The notes under the pieces: generated by a model
Database searches by the model: none
Seen by the model: only the letters and a program-made list of their open reading frames with translations
What the model was told of the DNA's origin: nothing
In this document: piece after piece, positions 8,440 to 16,328 of the stretch
How positions within the stretch are numbered: position 1 is the first letter of the stretch
Layout of the letters: each line of letters begins with the position of its first letter
Made by a program: the position numbers and the translations under genes
Origin: Candidatus Rifleibacteriota bacterium
GTDB taxonomy: Bacteria; Muiribacteriota; Ozemobacteria; Ozemobacterales; Ozemobacteraceae
NCBI GenBank assembly: GCA_015233155.1
Contig: JADFYG010000007.1
Location: 10,929-74,928 of the forward strand
Length of the DNA stretch: 64,000 nt
Direction: 5' to 3'

Positions 8440-9957
8440 ATGCGAAAGACTTTGTTGTCCGCTGCTCTCGCTCTTTGTTGTTGGTTTGGTGCAGGTTTTG
8501 CCGGAAGTGCCGTTCAGGCCGGCCCCAATGGTGAGGCCCGTTATCTGGTACATTTCCGCACCGAAAAAGTCCTTCCGCCGAACGGCGACCATACATTCGT
8601 CGTTTCAACGCTTCAGAAACAACTCGAGAATAATCTCAGCGGACTTGATAAACTTTCCGGACTAAAAAACATCACTCGACTCTGGATTTCAAATTCAATT
8701 GCAGTGACGACGACTCCCGAAGGAGTTGCGAAGCTGAAGTCTCTTCCGAACGTCACCGAAGTGAAACCGACCGTCTATCGCATCTGGATCGACAAGGACA
8801 TCGAGCGTCATTCCGTGAAGGCAGATACTCAGGCTCAATGGAGCATTTCCAAGGTTCGCGCCCCTGAAGTCTGGAGCAAGTATAAAATTGATGGAACCGG
8901 CGTCGTCGTCGGACATCTCGACACAGGAATTGATGCAACTCATCCGGCTCTCGCCGGGAAGGTTCTGGCCTTTAAAGATTTCACGGCTGCCCATCAAACT
9001 ACCCCATATGACGATCAGGGACATGGCTCGCATACAGCAGGTTCGATAGCCGGTGGAAACGGTGTTGGTGTTGCACCCGGTGCCCGCCTGATCTGTGGCA
9101 AGATTTTTGATTCTCAGGGCGGAGCAGAAGACGCGGGCCTTCTTGAAGCAATGCAATGGGTCATGGATCCTGATGGAAACCCGGCTACCAATGATGGACC
9201 GAAGCTTGTAAGCAACTCATGGGGCTCCGATGATTCGACCGACCAATCCTTCAGGCAGGCAGTTCAAAATTGGGTTGCCGCAGGGATTCTTCCGGTTTTC
9301 GCGGCAGGGAATAACGGTCCGCAGGGAAAGGTCGGCACGCCTGGCGGTTATCCGCAAGCGTGGGCGGTTGGCGCGACCACTAAAACCGACACGATTGCCT
9401 ATTTCAGCAGCGTAGGTCCGGTTGCCTGGGACGGCGTTACCCTTGTAAAACCTGATATTTCAGCACCTGGTCATGGTGTTATCTCATGTGCCGTCGGTGG
9501 CGGCCTGGTTGCCAATAGCGGCACTTCCATGGCCTGTCCACATGTTGCGGGACTTGCGGCATTGATGTTCCAGGCGAATCCGAGTCTCAAAATGGAAGAA
9601 GTCCGATCTATTGCAGAGGCGACAGCGCTAGATCTCGGCACCCCAGGCAAGGACAATACGTTTGGGGCCGGCCGTTTCGATGCTATGGCCTGCATCACAA
9701 AGCTTCTTGGAAACACTTCGCTCGATGTTGCATTCGCGGCTTACCCCGCCAGCCTGGAAGCGGAACGCTCACTGATCGGAATCCAGGCGAGTTCTCCTCT
9801 GGCCGCTCCCCTCGCCCACTCACTCGTGATCCGCGCACTCGAACTCGATGCCGGAGAATTCCGTTCCCTCCAGCAACGCTTTGCCTCAAATCCAATCGTC
9901 TCTGAACTTCTAAAAGAAGCTTCCAGCGCTCGTCTCAGTGATGAGCTCCAGAAGTAA
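8440..9957 (+). CDS. Subtilisin-family (S8) serine protease, secreted
   Basis: A 505-residue protein with a signal peptide (1-26, ending AVQA), then an inhibitor-I9-like propeptide (YLVHFR to VTEVKPTVY) and a full S8 domain. Catalytic residues are Asp161 (GHLDTGID), His195 (GHGSHTAG) and Ser363 (SGTSMACPHVAG); the oxyanion Asn is Asn291 in AAGNNG. These enzymes degrade protein outside the cell or in the periplasm. After the domain (about residue 420) there is an extra roughly 85-residue region ending in AAPLAHSLVIRALELDAG, which I do not recognise. It is monocistronic, with a good promoter of its own. Confidence 0.95.
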   Translation: MRKTLLSAALALCCWFGAGFAGSAVQAGPNGEARYLVHFRTEKVLPPNGDHTFVVSTLQKQLENNLSGLDKLSGLKNITRLWISNSIAVTTTPEGVAKLKSLPNVTEVKPTVYRIWIDKDIERHSVKADTQAQWSISKVRAPEVWSKYKIDGTGVVVGHLDTGIDATHPALAGKVLAFKDFTAAHQTTPYDDQGHGSHTAGSIAGGNGVGVAPGARLICGKIFDSQGGAEDAGLLEAMQWVMDPDGNPATNDGPKLVSNSWGSDDSTDQSFRQAVQNWVAAGILPVFAAGNNGPQGKVGTPGGYPQAWAVGATTKTDTIAYFSSVGPVAWDGVTLVKPDISAPGHGVISCAVGGGLVANSGTSMACPHVAGLAALMFQANPSLKMEEVRSIAEATALDLGTPGKDNTFGAGRFDAMACITKLLGNTSLDVAFAAYPASLEAERSLIGIQASSPLAAPLAHSLVIRALELDAGEFRSLQQRFASNPIVSELLKEASSARLSDELQK

Positions 9958-9975
9958 CCGCATTCAGAGGAAGTT

Positions 9976-10087
9976 CTTGCAATATTCATGATATAAACGT
10001 AGGGGCGAGGGATGTTTAGCCTGAAAACCGGGCGAATCATTATTCGCCCCTACAAATAACAGGATTACGTCACAGGGATTTTGCAAG
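9976..10087. repeat. REP-like repeat with CTTGCAA ends
   Basis: The outer ends are CTTGCAATATTC and ATTTTGCAAG (inverted). Inside lie GTAGGGGCGA (10000-10009) and its complement TCGCCCCTAC (10043-10052). The same arrangement recurs at 29686-29785 and 31188-31285. It fills the gap between the protease gene and the next ORF. Confidence 0.7.
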
Positions 10088-10107
10088 TTTCTTAGAGGAG
10101 GCACCAA

Positions 10108-10674
10108 ATGTTCAGAAAACACTTTTTGATGATTCTGGGAATGACATTCCTGGTCCCATTTGCAGTTTTCGCCGGCGCATTTTCCGACGACGATAAAGTG
10201 ATTGCCGTGCCGAAGTCCGGAATACAACTTGGTGTGTCACATCAGGTTTCGACTAATAGTGTTATCCAAAACACGGAAGAGTCCCCCTTAAATAAGTCCC
10301 CGGAAGCATTGGTCGATTATTATCTGCAACAGGCCAAAGGGGATTCCAAGGAAGCCTGGCATATGGCCTATGATGCAAGAGAGAAATTCGGCTGGGACAA
10401 AACTAATCTTCGCAATGTGGAACATTACTTCTATGCCCGGCAAATGGCGGAGAATGGTTTCGAGTTTCCGAAAGAAGTGACACATCTCGCCCAGGATCAT
10501 AATCTGAACCTGTCTGTTCCGCTCAACAGCGTTGCAGCTTCATACGCCACTATGGTTTATTCATTGGCGAAGGTGTGTGGCTGGCAAAAGAAGAATTCTC
10601 CTCCGACCGTAGAGGAACTGGCTTGGGGCCTGAAAGGTGTCCGAGACGGGCTGGCAAACGTCTCTGCTTACTGA
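10108..10674 (+). CDS. Secreted protein, unknown
   Basis: A 188-residue protein with a signal peptide (MFRKHFLMILGMTFLVPFAVFAG) and a strong GGAGG ribosome site. The mature part is helical and acidic, with ALVDYYLQQAKGDSKEAWHM, NVEHYFYARQMAENG and a Cys near the C-terminus. No catalytic motif or known domain is recognisable. It sits alone between a repeat and a perfect terminator. Confidence 0.75.
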   Translation: MFRKHFLMILGMTFLVPFAVFAGAFSDDDKVIAVPKSGIQLGVSHQVSTNSVIQNTEESPLNKSPEALVDYYLQQAKGDSKEAWHMAYDAREKFGWDKTNLRNVEHYFYARQMAENGFEFPKEVTHLAQDHNLNLSVPLNSVAASYATMVYSLAKVCGWQKKNSPPTVEELAWGLKGVRDGLANVSAY

Positions 10675-10686
10675 TACGAAATGACG

Positions 10687-10731
10687 GAGGCCTCTATCAT
10701 TCAAGGATGATAGAGGCCTCACTGTTTTTTT
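10687..10731 (+). terminator. Intrinsic terminator, 14-bp perfect stem
   Basis: GAGGCCTCTATCAT (10687-10700) pairs fully with ATGATAGAGGCCTC (10707-10720) around TCAAGG, followed by a T7 run. It ends the transcript of the preceding secreted protein. Confidence 0.93.
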
Positions 10732-10896
10732 GCAGTTAATTATTTCGCTTTTCCATCTACCAAAACGTATGGCCGAGGTGCTGCCACGGTCCTTTTTTTG
10801 TTTCGACCATTCTCACCAGACTGATAAGCCATAGCAAAATCAAATATCCCAAAATTGACGGTTTACTTCTCTCTGTGTACAATCAATTAATGTCGT

Positions 10897-11004
10897 GTAG
10901 TGGAGTAATTTAACTGATGAGGCTTTTTTTTGTATTTTTTTATCTGTGTCCATCCGTGTCCGTCTGTGGTTAAATTTGGTCTTCAGTTAAGAATATGCCA
11001 CTAC
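10897..11004. repeat. Repeat with GTAGTGG ends and a CTGTGTCCATC core
   Basis: The ends are inverted: GTAGTGGAGTAATTTAACTGA on the left, and TTAAGAATATGCCACTAC on the right. Between them is an ATCTGTGTCCATCCGTGTCC-type sequence followed by GTCTGTGGTTAAATTTGG. Related copies lie at 16255-16325 and, in tandem, at 56690-56830. It occupies most of the 350 bp without a gene upstream of the phospholipase-D gene; the rest (10740-10896) shows nothing clear. Confidence 0.65.
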
Positions 11005-11024
11005 CCAATATCGGAGAGGAATAT

Positions 11025-12542
11025 ATGAAAATAATGCGATTCGCGGCAATGGGGATTATGTTGGGAAGCCTGTCTGGAACCTGCTTTGGCTCCGAATCTC
11101 TTCAGTCATTGCAGGAAACGACACAGAAAAAATATGCTGATTACAATAAGATCCTCGGAAATTCCACTGCCACTGTCGAACAGAAAATCGATGCTGCCAA
11201 AGCATATGCAGAGGCGAAAGCCGCCTATGAAACGGCAAGAAATGGGAATAGCCAGGTTCAATCTGTTACTCCGGGTTCTGAGATGCCAGCGTCTCAACCC
11301 CTTTCAGTATCCAACGAATCATCTGTTGGAACCACCATTGACAAGGTTGTCAACCAGGCAACAATCAAGGAAGAAGACCTTGATGTCAAATTCCCGGCCA
11401 CGAATAATAATTCCCTGCAACTCAAAATGGGTGAAGATTTCTGGCAGAATGTCACTAAGGACATACAGAACGCCAGTTCTTCCATTCACATACAGATGTT
11501 CGGTATGGAAGGCGACAAAACTGGTTGGGAATTCGCTAAATTGCTGGCGGCAAAAGCTAAGTCAGGGGTTGAGGTTTGTATAGTAGCTGATAGATCCGGT
11601 GCCAGAATGGAAGGGTTGAAAAATATTTACAAGAACACTGAAGAAGAAAAGCTTTTCAAGTTTTACAAGGATAACGGAGTTAAGGTCGTCTTTTATGATC
11701 GTATTTCCCGGGGAACATCCCTGGTGAAAAAACTGGATTTTTTCCATTTTGATCACCGTAAAATGTTTATCATTGATGGAAAAAATGCATATTCTGGCGG
11801 TTACACACTCCAGCAACCTTCGCGGGAAGCGAAACATGACATGATGGTGAATGTGCAAGGCTCGATAGTTGGCCAGATGGAAGCTTCCTATCTGTTGAAT
11901 TTTCGATACAATGGCGGGACTCTGGCGGCAAAATCCAGGGAAGAGGTGGTAGAAAAGTATTTCCCTGAACCGGAAAACAATGGGTCTGCAAATGCTTCGC
12001 TAATGTTGAACATTCCGCGTGGCAGGCATGAATTAACTGATACCTACTTAAGTGAAATTGATGCGGCAAAGAATTATTTGTATATCATCAATCCGTATAT
12101 TACGAATGATGAGATGGTGGCGAAGATTTGCAATGCCGCAAAGCGGAAGGTTCGCGTCGATATAGTAGTTCCCGGTAGTGCGGAAAACCCTTTAAACGAT
12201 ATGAACATGCGGGGCCATTTTGAAGAGATGTTGAAAGCAGGTGTAAAAATTCATTTATACCAGGGCGAAAAAAAGCTGGGAAAACTGCATGCCAAAGGCC
12301 TTATTCGTGATGACGAATTCGTATCCATTGGCTCTTGTAACATGGATACCATGGCCCTCCATGGGAATTACGAGCAAAATATCGTAAGCCGCGACAAAAC
12401 CTTTGTTCAAAAAGTTCGCCGGGACCTTTTTGAAAAAGATTTCACTGTCAGTACTCTCTATCAACCCCCAACTAGTTGGTTGGAGCGGATGAAGATAAAA
12501 CTCAAAGGGAATGCCACCCAATTACTCGATAGAGTTGACTGA
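11025..12542 (+). CDS. Secreted phospholipase D-family protein (two HKD motifs)
   Basis: A 505-residue protein with a signal peptide (1-22), a coiled, Ala/Lys-rich N-terminal region (KYADYNKILGN...DAAKAYAEAKAAYET) and two PLD catalytic motifs: His244-Lys246-Asp251 in HRKMFIIDG and His422-Lys424-Asp429 in HAKGLIRDD. The two HKD halves form one active site that transfers or hydrolyses phosphatidyl groups, as in cardiolipin synthase, or cleaves nucleic acid in Nuc-type members. The two-domain arrangement with GKNAYSGGYTL and SIGSCNMD resembles cardiolipin synthase, but the signal peptide replaces the usual membrane helices, so an extracytoplasmic role is likelier. I chose ATG 11025, which has GGAGAGG; an ATG at 10995 lies inside the repeat. 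The next gene follows after 21 bases. Confidence 0.88.
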   Translation: MKIMRFAAMGIMLGSLSGTCFGSESLQSLQETTQKKYADYNKILGNSTATVEQKIDAAKAYAEAKAAYETARNGNSQVQSVTPGSEMPASQPLSVSNESSVGTTIDKVVNQATIKEEDLDVKFPATNNNSLQLKMGEDFWQNVTKDIQNASSSIHIQMFGMEGDKTGWEFAKLLAAKAKSGVEVCIVADRSGARMEGLKNIYKNTEEEKLFKFYKDNGVKVVFYDRISRGTSLVKKLDFFHFDHRKMFIIDGKNAYSGGYTLQQPSREAKHDMMVNVQGSIVGQMEASYLLNFRYNGGTLAAKSREEVVEKYFPEPENNGSANASLMLNIPRGRHELTDTYLSEIDAAKNYLYIINPYITNDEMVAKICNAAKRKVRVDIVVPGSAENPLNDMNMRGHFEEMLKAGVKIHLYQGEKKLGKLHAKGLIRDDEFVSIGSCNMDTMALHGNYEQNIVSRDKTFVQKVRRDLFEKDFTVSTLYQPPTSWLERMKIKLKGNATQLLDRVD

Positions 12543-12563
12543 CAGCGATCTCAAGGGAGGAGT

Positions 12564-13217
12564 ATGGAGATCACCGGGTTATCAATTTCACGCTGTATTC
12601 AGGCCATTCTTGAGGGAAAAGTTCCTGAAGGCAAAGTGATAAAAATTATTGGCGGGACAGCTTGTGGAAATCCCGAAGAGATACTTGCACTCTACGCCAA
12701 TGATTATTGGGAGCGATATCCGGTTTTGGGGCGTCAATTATTCTTTAAGCTGGTTCAGACTGGACGAATTGATCAACCAAGATTGCGTAACCTGCCGCCG
12801 CCGGATACCAGCAATGGAATTTGGAAGATTCTTGATTCTCAGATGCACACCGAAGAGTTGGTTGAGATATTAAGGCTTGAGGCTCAGTTTATTAGAAAAA
12901 TCAGTGAAGATTCCTCCTCGTTTTTTAGCGAAACTCAGGAGGAGGATCTCAAAAAGGTTATTGCCAACATTCCCGAAGATATTGAAACACATTTTCTTTC
13001 CCTCCCCATCGGTAAAATTCCCGATCAATCTTTGGTCTACACATTGAGGCAACGCCTTGAATTTTTTTTTGTGAATCATCGGACGGACGATAAAGCCACT
13101 TATACCCACCTCATTATGGCTTTCCTACCAATAATACGAAAGCATTTCATTGTGAGTACGAGAGCCTCAAACATTTTTAAGGCTGCCAGAAGCCCTTTCG
13201 TTTCTCAGGCAAAGTAG
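12564..13217 (+). CDS. Unknown protein cotranscribed with the PLD-family gene
   Basis: A 217-residue protein with a strong GGGAGGAG site and no signal peptide. It is mixed helical, with LEGKVPEGKVIKIIGGTACG, EILALYANDYWERYP and LVYTLRQRLEFFFVNHR. I recognise no domain. Composition is more AT-rich than the metabolic genes, like its PLD neighbour, which fits common ancestry or transfer. Spacing of 21 bases indicates one transcript with the PLD gene; a link in function is inference only. Confidence 0.7.
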   Translation: MEITGLSISRCIQAILEGKVPEGKVIKIIGGTACGNPEEILALYANDYWERYPVLGRQLFFKLVQTGRIDQPRLRNLPPPDTSNGIWKILDSQMHTEELVEILRLEAQFIRKISEDSSSFFSETQEEDLKKVIANIPEDIETHFLSLPIGKIPDQSLVYTLRQRLEFFFVNHRTDDKATYTHLIMAFLPIIRKHFIVSTRASNIFKAARSPFVSQAK

Positions 13218-13260
13218 TTTATTTACAGCATGATTAACAAAGGATGTTAACCGGTTAGTT

Positions 13261-13326
13261 GAAATTTCTCCCTTCGGCCAAAATGACAGCATTGTTTGTC
13301 ATTCCGAACGAATCTGAGGAATCTCG
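13261..13326. repeat. Inverted repeat of the 'GTCATTCCGAACGAATCTGAGGAATCTC' type
   Basis: GAAATTTCTCCCTTCGGCC followed by AAAATGACA forms an inverted copy of TTGTCATTCCGAACGAATC with AGGAATCTCG. This REP type is known from many unrelated bacterial genomes. A fragment (AGATCTCCCCCTCGGTCGAG then ATGACA) lies at 27971-27996. It is part of the 400 bp gap between the PLD operon and the cytochrome gene. Confidence 0.7.
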
Positions 13327-13342
13327 CTTGGCGTAAAGAGCC

Positions 13343-13516
13343 GTGAATATTTTGGCAGTGAGAGATAGAGAGAGAGTTGGCCAGAAAAAACTGGTCAATG
13401 TCATAAGTGATAAAGCTGCAGTAGAATTTAGAGATAAAGAAGCAGCTATACGTTTTATTGCGGAGCATTTCGCAAATTATTTAAGAATACTTTCAGTATT
13501 AATCAAAAACGCTTGA
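13343..13516 (+). CDS. Doubtful 57-residue ORF, possible gene remnant
   Basis: A GTG-started frame reads VNILAVRDRERVGQKKLVNV and then continues ISDKAAVEFRDKEAAIRF to the TGA in front of a promoter. The composition is protein-like (amphipathic, few rare residues), yet there is no ribosome site and no family match. It may be the tail of a decayed gene, such as a mobile-element protein, or chance. I list it because the 400-base gap holds nothing else gene-like. Confidence 0.2.
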   Translation: MNILAVRDRERVGQKKLVNVISDKAAVEFRDKEAAIRFIAEHFANYLRILSVLIKNA

Positions 13517-13541
13517 CAACATTTAGTATTCAAGGTAATTT
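13513..13541 (+). promoter_or_regulatory. Sigma70-like promoter of the cytochrome/chemoreceptor operon
   Basis: A consensus TTGACA (13513-13518) is followed, 17 bases later, by TAATTT (13536-13541), 76 bases before the cytochrome ATG. The region between is AT-rich. Confidence 0.45.
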
Positions 13542-13617
13542 TCCTGAAATATAGTTTATATAGAAAATATTTAGATGAAAATTATGGTATTTCAATGTCA
13601 GATGGGAGAGTTATTAC

Positions 13618-14145
13618 ATGTCATTTTTCAGGTTCCGTGAAAGTGTTGCCTCCGGACTTATACCGTGGAGATGGAAGGAAGTCTTTCTTTCGATGCTCCT
13701 GGTCAGCTTTTTTTTCCTTGTGACCGCATTGATTAGTCCCGCCCAGGGAAGCCCTGAAAAGCATTATATCGGCCCTGAAACCTGCAAAAGCTGCCATGAG
13801 AAAGAGTATACGAGTTTCTTTGCCAGCTCCAAGAAAAGCCACTCTTATGACACGATCACAAGAATGAGGAAGTTTCTGACCGACCAGGAGTTTGAAGGCT
13901 GCATGGAATGCCACACAACCGGTCACGGAAAGCCGGGCGGTTTTGTTTCAGTCGAAGCAACTCCCCAGTTGAAAAATCTCAGTTGCGAAGCCTGCCATGG
14001 CCCTGGCAGTGTCCATGCAGAGAGCGGTGACCCGTCAGAAATCAATGGCAAGCTGACACCAAAGGACTGTTCCGGATGCCACAACGAGAATCGCGTCAAG
14101 GCCTTCCGCTTCAGTCCTCTTATCCACGGAGGAGTTCACCAATGA
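13618..14145 (+). CDS. Tetrahaem c-type cytochrome
   Basis: A 175-residue protein with an N-terminal transmembrane or signal segment (about 22-42, VFLSMLLVSFFFLVTALI) and four CxxCH haem sites: CKSCH (56-60), CMECH (95-99), CEACH (123-127) and CSGCH (151-155). Extra His residues (for example HSYD, HTTGHG, VHAES) could supply distal ligands. The pattern IGPETCKSCHEKEY and CEACHGPGSVHAESGDP is that of the cytochrome c554-like periplasmic family that relays electrons in anaerobic respiration. Its stop overlaps the start of the next gene (ATGA), so the cytochrome is coupled to a haem-binding chemoreceptor. That suggests joint redox sensing or electron delivery. Confidence 0.92.
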   Translation: MSFFRFRESVASGLIPWRWKEVFLSMLLVSFFFLVTALISPAQGSPEKHYIGPETCKSCHEKEYTSFFASSKKSHSYDTITRMRKFLTDQEFEGCMECHTTGHGKPGGFVSVEATPQLKNLSCEACHGPGSVHAESGDPSEINGKLTPKDCSGCHNENRVKAFRFSPLIHGGVHQ

Positions 14146-15626
14146 AAACCAGATCAATCGAAGTCAGCAAGGTCGCCTACATTCTTGTGGTGATTTCCAT
14201 GCTGGTTCTTGGTGGCGTCGTAGCATACAATTCTGTTGCCCAACACAAGCTGATTCAAAATCAAATGTTCGCTTCCAATCGACTCGCGGGTGACATGGTG
14301 TTTTCCTCCATTCTGCCATTGATGACACTTGGTAATATGGACGGAGTCGTTCAGCAGATGAACGATATACACGATAAACTTGATGGAGTTCAGGTTTTCA
14401 TCTTCGATCTGAAAAATGTCATCGCTTTATCTTCCGTTAAAGAAACAATCGGGAAATCCACGGATGAGGAATTTTCAGACAAAACCGTTAAAGAAGCAAT
14501 CAGCAAGCTAGTGATAGATAAAGATTCCGTGTCCAAGGATGAAGCTCAGGTGTTTGAAACCGAGAATCATTTTGTTACAGTTCGCCCTATTTTCTGCGAA
14601 CCTCGCTGTACACATTGCCATGGTTCCAGTCACAAGATTCTTGGCGGATTTCTTGTCCGCCAGAGTTCTGATGATGTGAAAAAAAATGAGAGAGTTTCCA
14701 GGGATAAATCAATCCTGATTGGTGGCATTGGACTTTTGCTACTGCTTCTATCCATTTTTCCGCTTATTTCAAGATATATAACACAACCGTTACGTCAGCT
14801 CGTAGTGCAGCTTTCGGAGGTCGCTAATCAGGTCGGGGAGACTGCCAATGCACTTGCAGTCTCAGGAGACTCACAGGCCAGCCAGGCAGAGAGGCAGGCA
14901 GCCGCTATAGAAGAAACATCCGCCTCGCTCCAGAATATCGTTATCGTCTCTAAATCAACCGCGGGTGATTCCGTCAAGGCCAATTCCTTGATGCAGGAGA
15001 GCAATACCATCGCGAGTGGAGCCGAATCATCCATGACGAGTCTCAATCAGTCCATGGCTGACATTTCAAATGCGGCGGACGCAACTGAGAAAATTATTCG
15101 TACTATTGATGAAATCGCTTTCCAGACGAACCTTCTCGCTTTGAATGCCGCCGTTGAAGCCGCCAGAGCTGGTTCGGTCGGCGCGGGATTCGCCGTTGTC
15201 GCGAACGAGGTAAGAAATCTGGCCACTCGCTCGGCCGAAGCCGCCAAGGGTACCTCTAACCTCCTGGAGGAAATCCGGGAAAAAGTTAAAAGGGGTGTGG
15301 GGTTATTGAAAGATACGGATACAAACTTCCGCGGCGTCATGGAACACGGCAAGGAAGCCGCAAAGGTTTTGACAACTATTTCGCAAGGCAGTCAGGAACA
15401 AATTCAGGGCATCGATCAAATAAATCAGGCCGTCGCCGATATGAGTGCAAGTGCTGAGACTGCCTCCCATGAAGCGCAGAAGTCGTCCAAAGCCACTGAT
15501 GGACTTCACGAACTGTCTCAGAATTTACTAAACCAGGTCCGGGAGTTGAATACCGTGCTCGGGACTACAAATAGCCCAGTCAATACACAAACCTCTCATA
15601 GGCGGCAGAAAGATGAAGTCTTTTAA
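14142..15626 (+). CDS. Methyl-accepting chemotaxis protein with c-type haem sensor domain
   Basis: A 494-residue receptor. Transmembrane helices lie at about 10-30 and 190-212. Between them is a periplasmic domain with one CxxCH (CTHCH, 156-160) near its end, in RPIFCEPRCTHCHGSSHKIL; this is like the DUF3365/Tll0287-type haem sensor domains of Geobacter chemoreceptors. The cytoplasmic part is a standard signalling hairpin, with FQTNLLALNAAVEAARAG and GAGFAVVANEVRNLATRSAE, which binds CheA/CheW. A HAMP is short or absent after ISRYITQPLRQL. There is no C-terminal CheR/CheB pentapeptide. The start at 14142 has GGAGGAG and overlaps the cytochrome stop. It probably steers the cell by redox or ligand state of the haem. 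Confidence 0.93.
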   Translation: MKTRSIEVSKVAYILVVISMLVLGGVVAYNSVAQHKLIQNQMFASNRLAGDMVFSSILPLMTLGNMDGVVQQMNDIHDKLDGVQVFIFDLKNVIALSSVKETIGKSTDEEFSDKTVKEAISKLVIDKDSVSKDEAQVFETENHFVTVRPIFCEPRCTHCHGSSHKILGGFLVRQSSDDVKKNERVSRDKSILIGGIGLLLLLLSIFPLISRYITQPLRQLVVQLSEVANQVGETANALAVSGDSQASQAERQAAAIEETSASLQNIVIVSKSTAGDSVKANSLMQESNTIASGAESSMTSLNQSMADISNAADATEKIIRTIDEIAFQTNLLALNAAVEAARAGSVGAGFAVVANEVRNLATRSAEAAKGTSNLLEEIREKVKRGVGLLKDTDTNFRGVMEHGKEAAKVLTTISQGSQEQIQGIDQINQAVADMSASAETASHEAQKSSKATDGLHELSQNLLNQVRELNTVLGTTNSPVNTQTSHRRQKDEVF

Positions 15627-15662
15627 ATAGATCGGGGGATATTACCCTGACTGTTTCTGATT

Positions 15663-15690
15663 AAATGCGCCTTTGCAGGCGCATTTATTA
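15663..15690. terminator. Bidirectional terminator between chemoreceptor and peroxiredoxin
   Basis: AAATGCGCC (15663-15671) pairs with GGCGCATTT (15678-15686) around TTTGCA, with ATTATTT after it and an A/T-rich left side. It lies between convergent genes and can serve both. Confidence 0.85.
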
Positions 15691-15702
15691 TTTATCTTCG
15701 AT

Positions 15703-16176
15703 TTATTTCGCCGATGGCTGCGAAAGTCTCTTGACCACAGTCAGGGCTTCGGCTACATGCCGTTCCGGGAAGAGCTGTGAGTCATAGATATGGCGAACGA
15801 TTCCCTCTCGATCGATAATGTATGTCACTCGCCCCGGAAACAGACCAAACGTTTTCGGTACGCCGAATAACGCACGTACCAGACCGTCTGCGTCTGACAA
15901 AAGTGGGTAAGAGATCTGATGTCCGGCTGCAAACTTTTTGTGTGAATTAAGATAGTCGCTGCTGATTCCGACTACAGCCGCGCCAGCAGCGACAAACTCA
16001 GCGTATGCATCGCGGAAGGCACAGGCTTCCTTCGTGCAGATCGGTGTCTCATCGGCCGGATAAAAAAAGAGTACCAGAGGCTGCCTGTCACGCAAAGATG
16101 CAGACGTAAAAGTGGTTCCGTCATGTGCAGGAAGAGCGAAATCCGGAGCCTGATCACCAATTTTTATTGTCGTCAT
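15703..16176 (-). CDS. bcp: Peroxiredoxin, BCP/AhpC-TSA family
   Basis: A 157-residue thiol peroxidase. The peroxidatic cysteine is Cys47 in TPICTKEACAF, with Cys52 five residues on as in the BCP (PrxQ) subfamily, where the two form an intramolecular disulfide. Other marks are GDQAPDFALPAHDG, VVGISSD, and the VTYIIDREGIVRHIY strand. It reduces hydrogen peroxide and organic hydroperoxides with thioredoxin as the usual electron donor, in the cytoplasm. The usual TPGC loop reads TPIC. The gene is monocistronic. Confidence 0.93.
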   Translation of the reverse strand: MTTIKIGDQAPDFALPAHDGTTFTSASLRDRQPLVLFFYPADETPICTKEACAFRDAYAEFVAAGAAVVGISSDYLNSHKKFAAGHQISYPLLSDADGLVRALFGVPKTFGLFPGRVTYIIDREGIVRHIYDSQLFPERHVAEALTVVKRLSQPSAK

Positions 16177-16225
16177 ATCTTTTCTCCAGGCAAAATGCAG
16201 GGACTAGTACCCCACTTCGGTCCTA

Positions 16226-16328
16226 CGGGATATCGCACCATCGATATCCCGTGTTGTGTTTTTTAATCTGTGTTCATCCATGTCCATATGTGGTTAAATT
16301 CGGTTGTCATTTAAGAATATGGGACTAC
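16226..16328. repeat. CTGTGTTCATCC-type repeat plus hairpin
   Basis: A perfect 10-bp hairpin (CGGGATATCG, loop CACCAT, CGATATCCCG; 16226-16251) is followed by ATCTGTGTTCATCCATGTCC and ATATGTGGTTAAATTCGG, then TTAAGAATATGGGACTAC. The right end matches the 10897-11004 element and overlaps the last codons of the adjacent coiled-coil gene. Confidence 0.6.
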
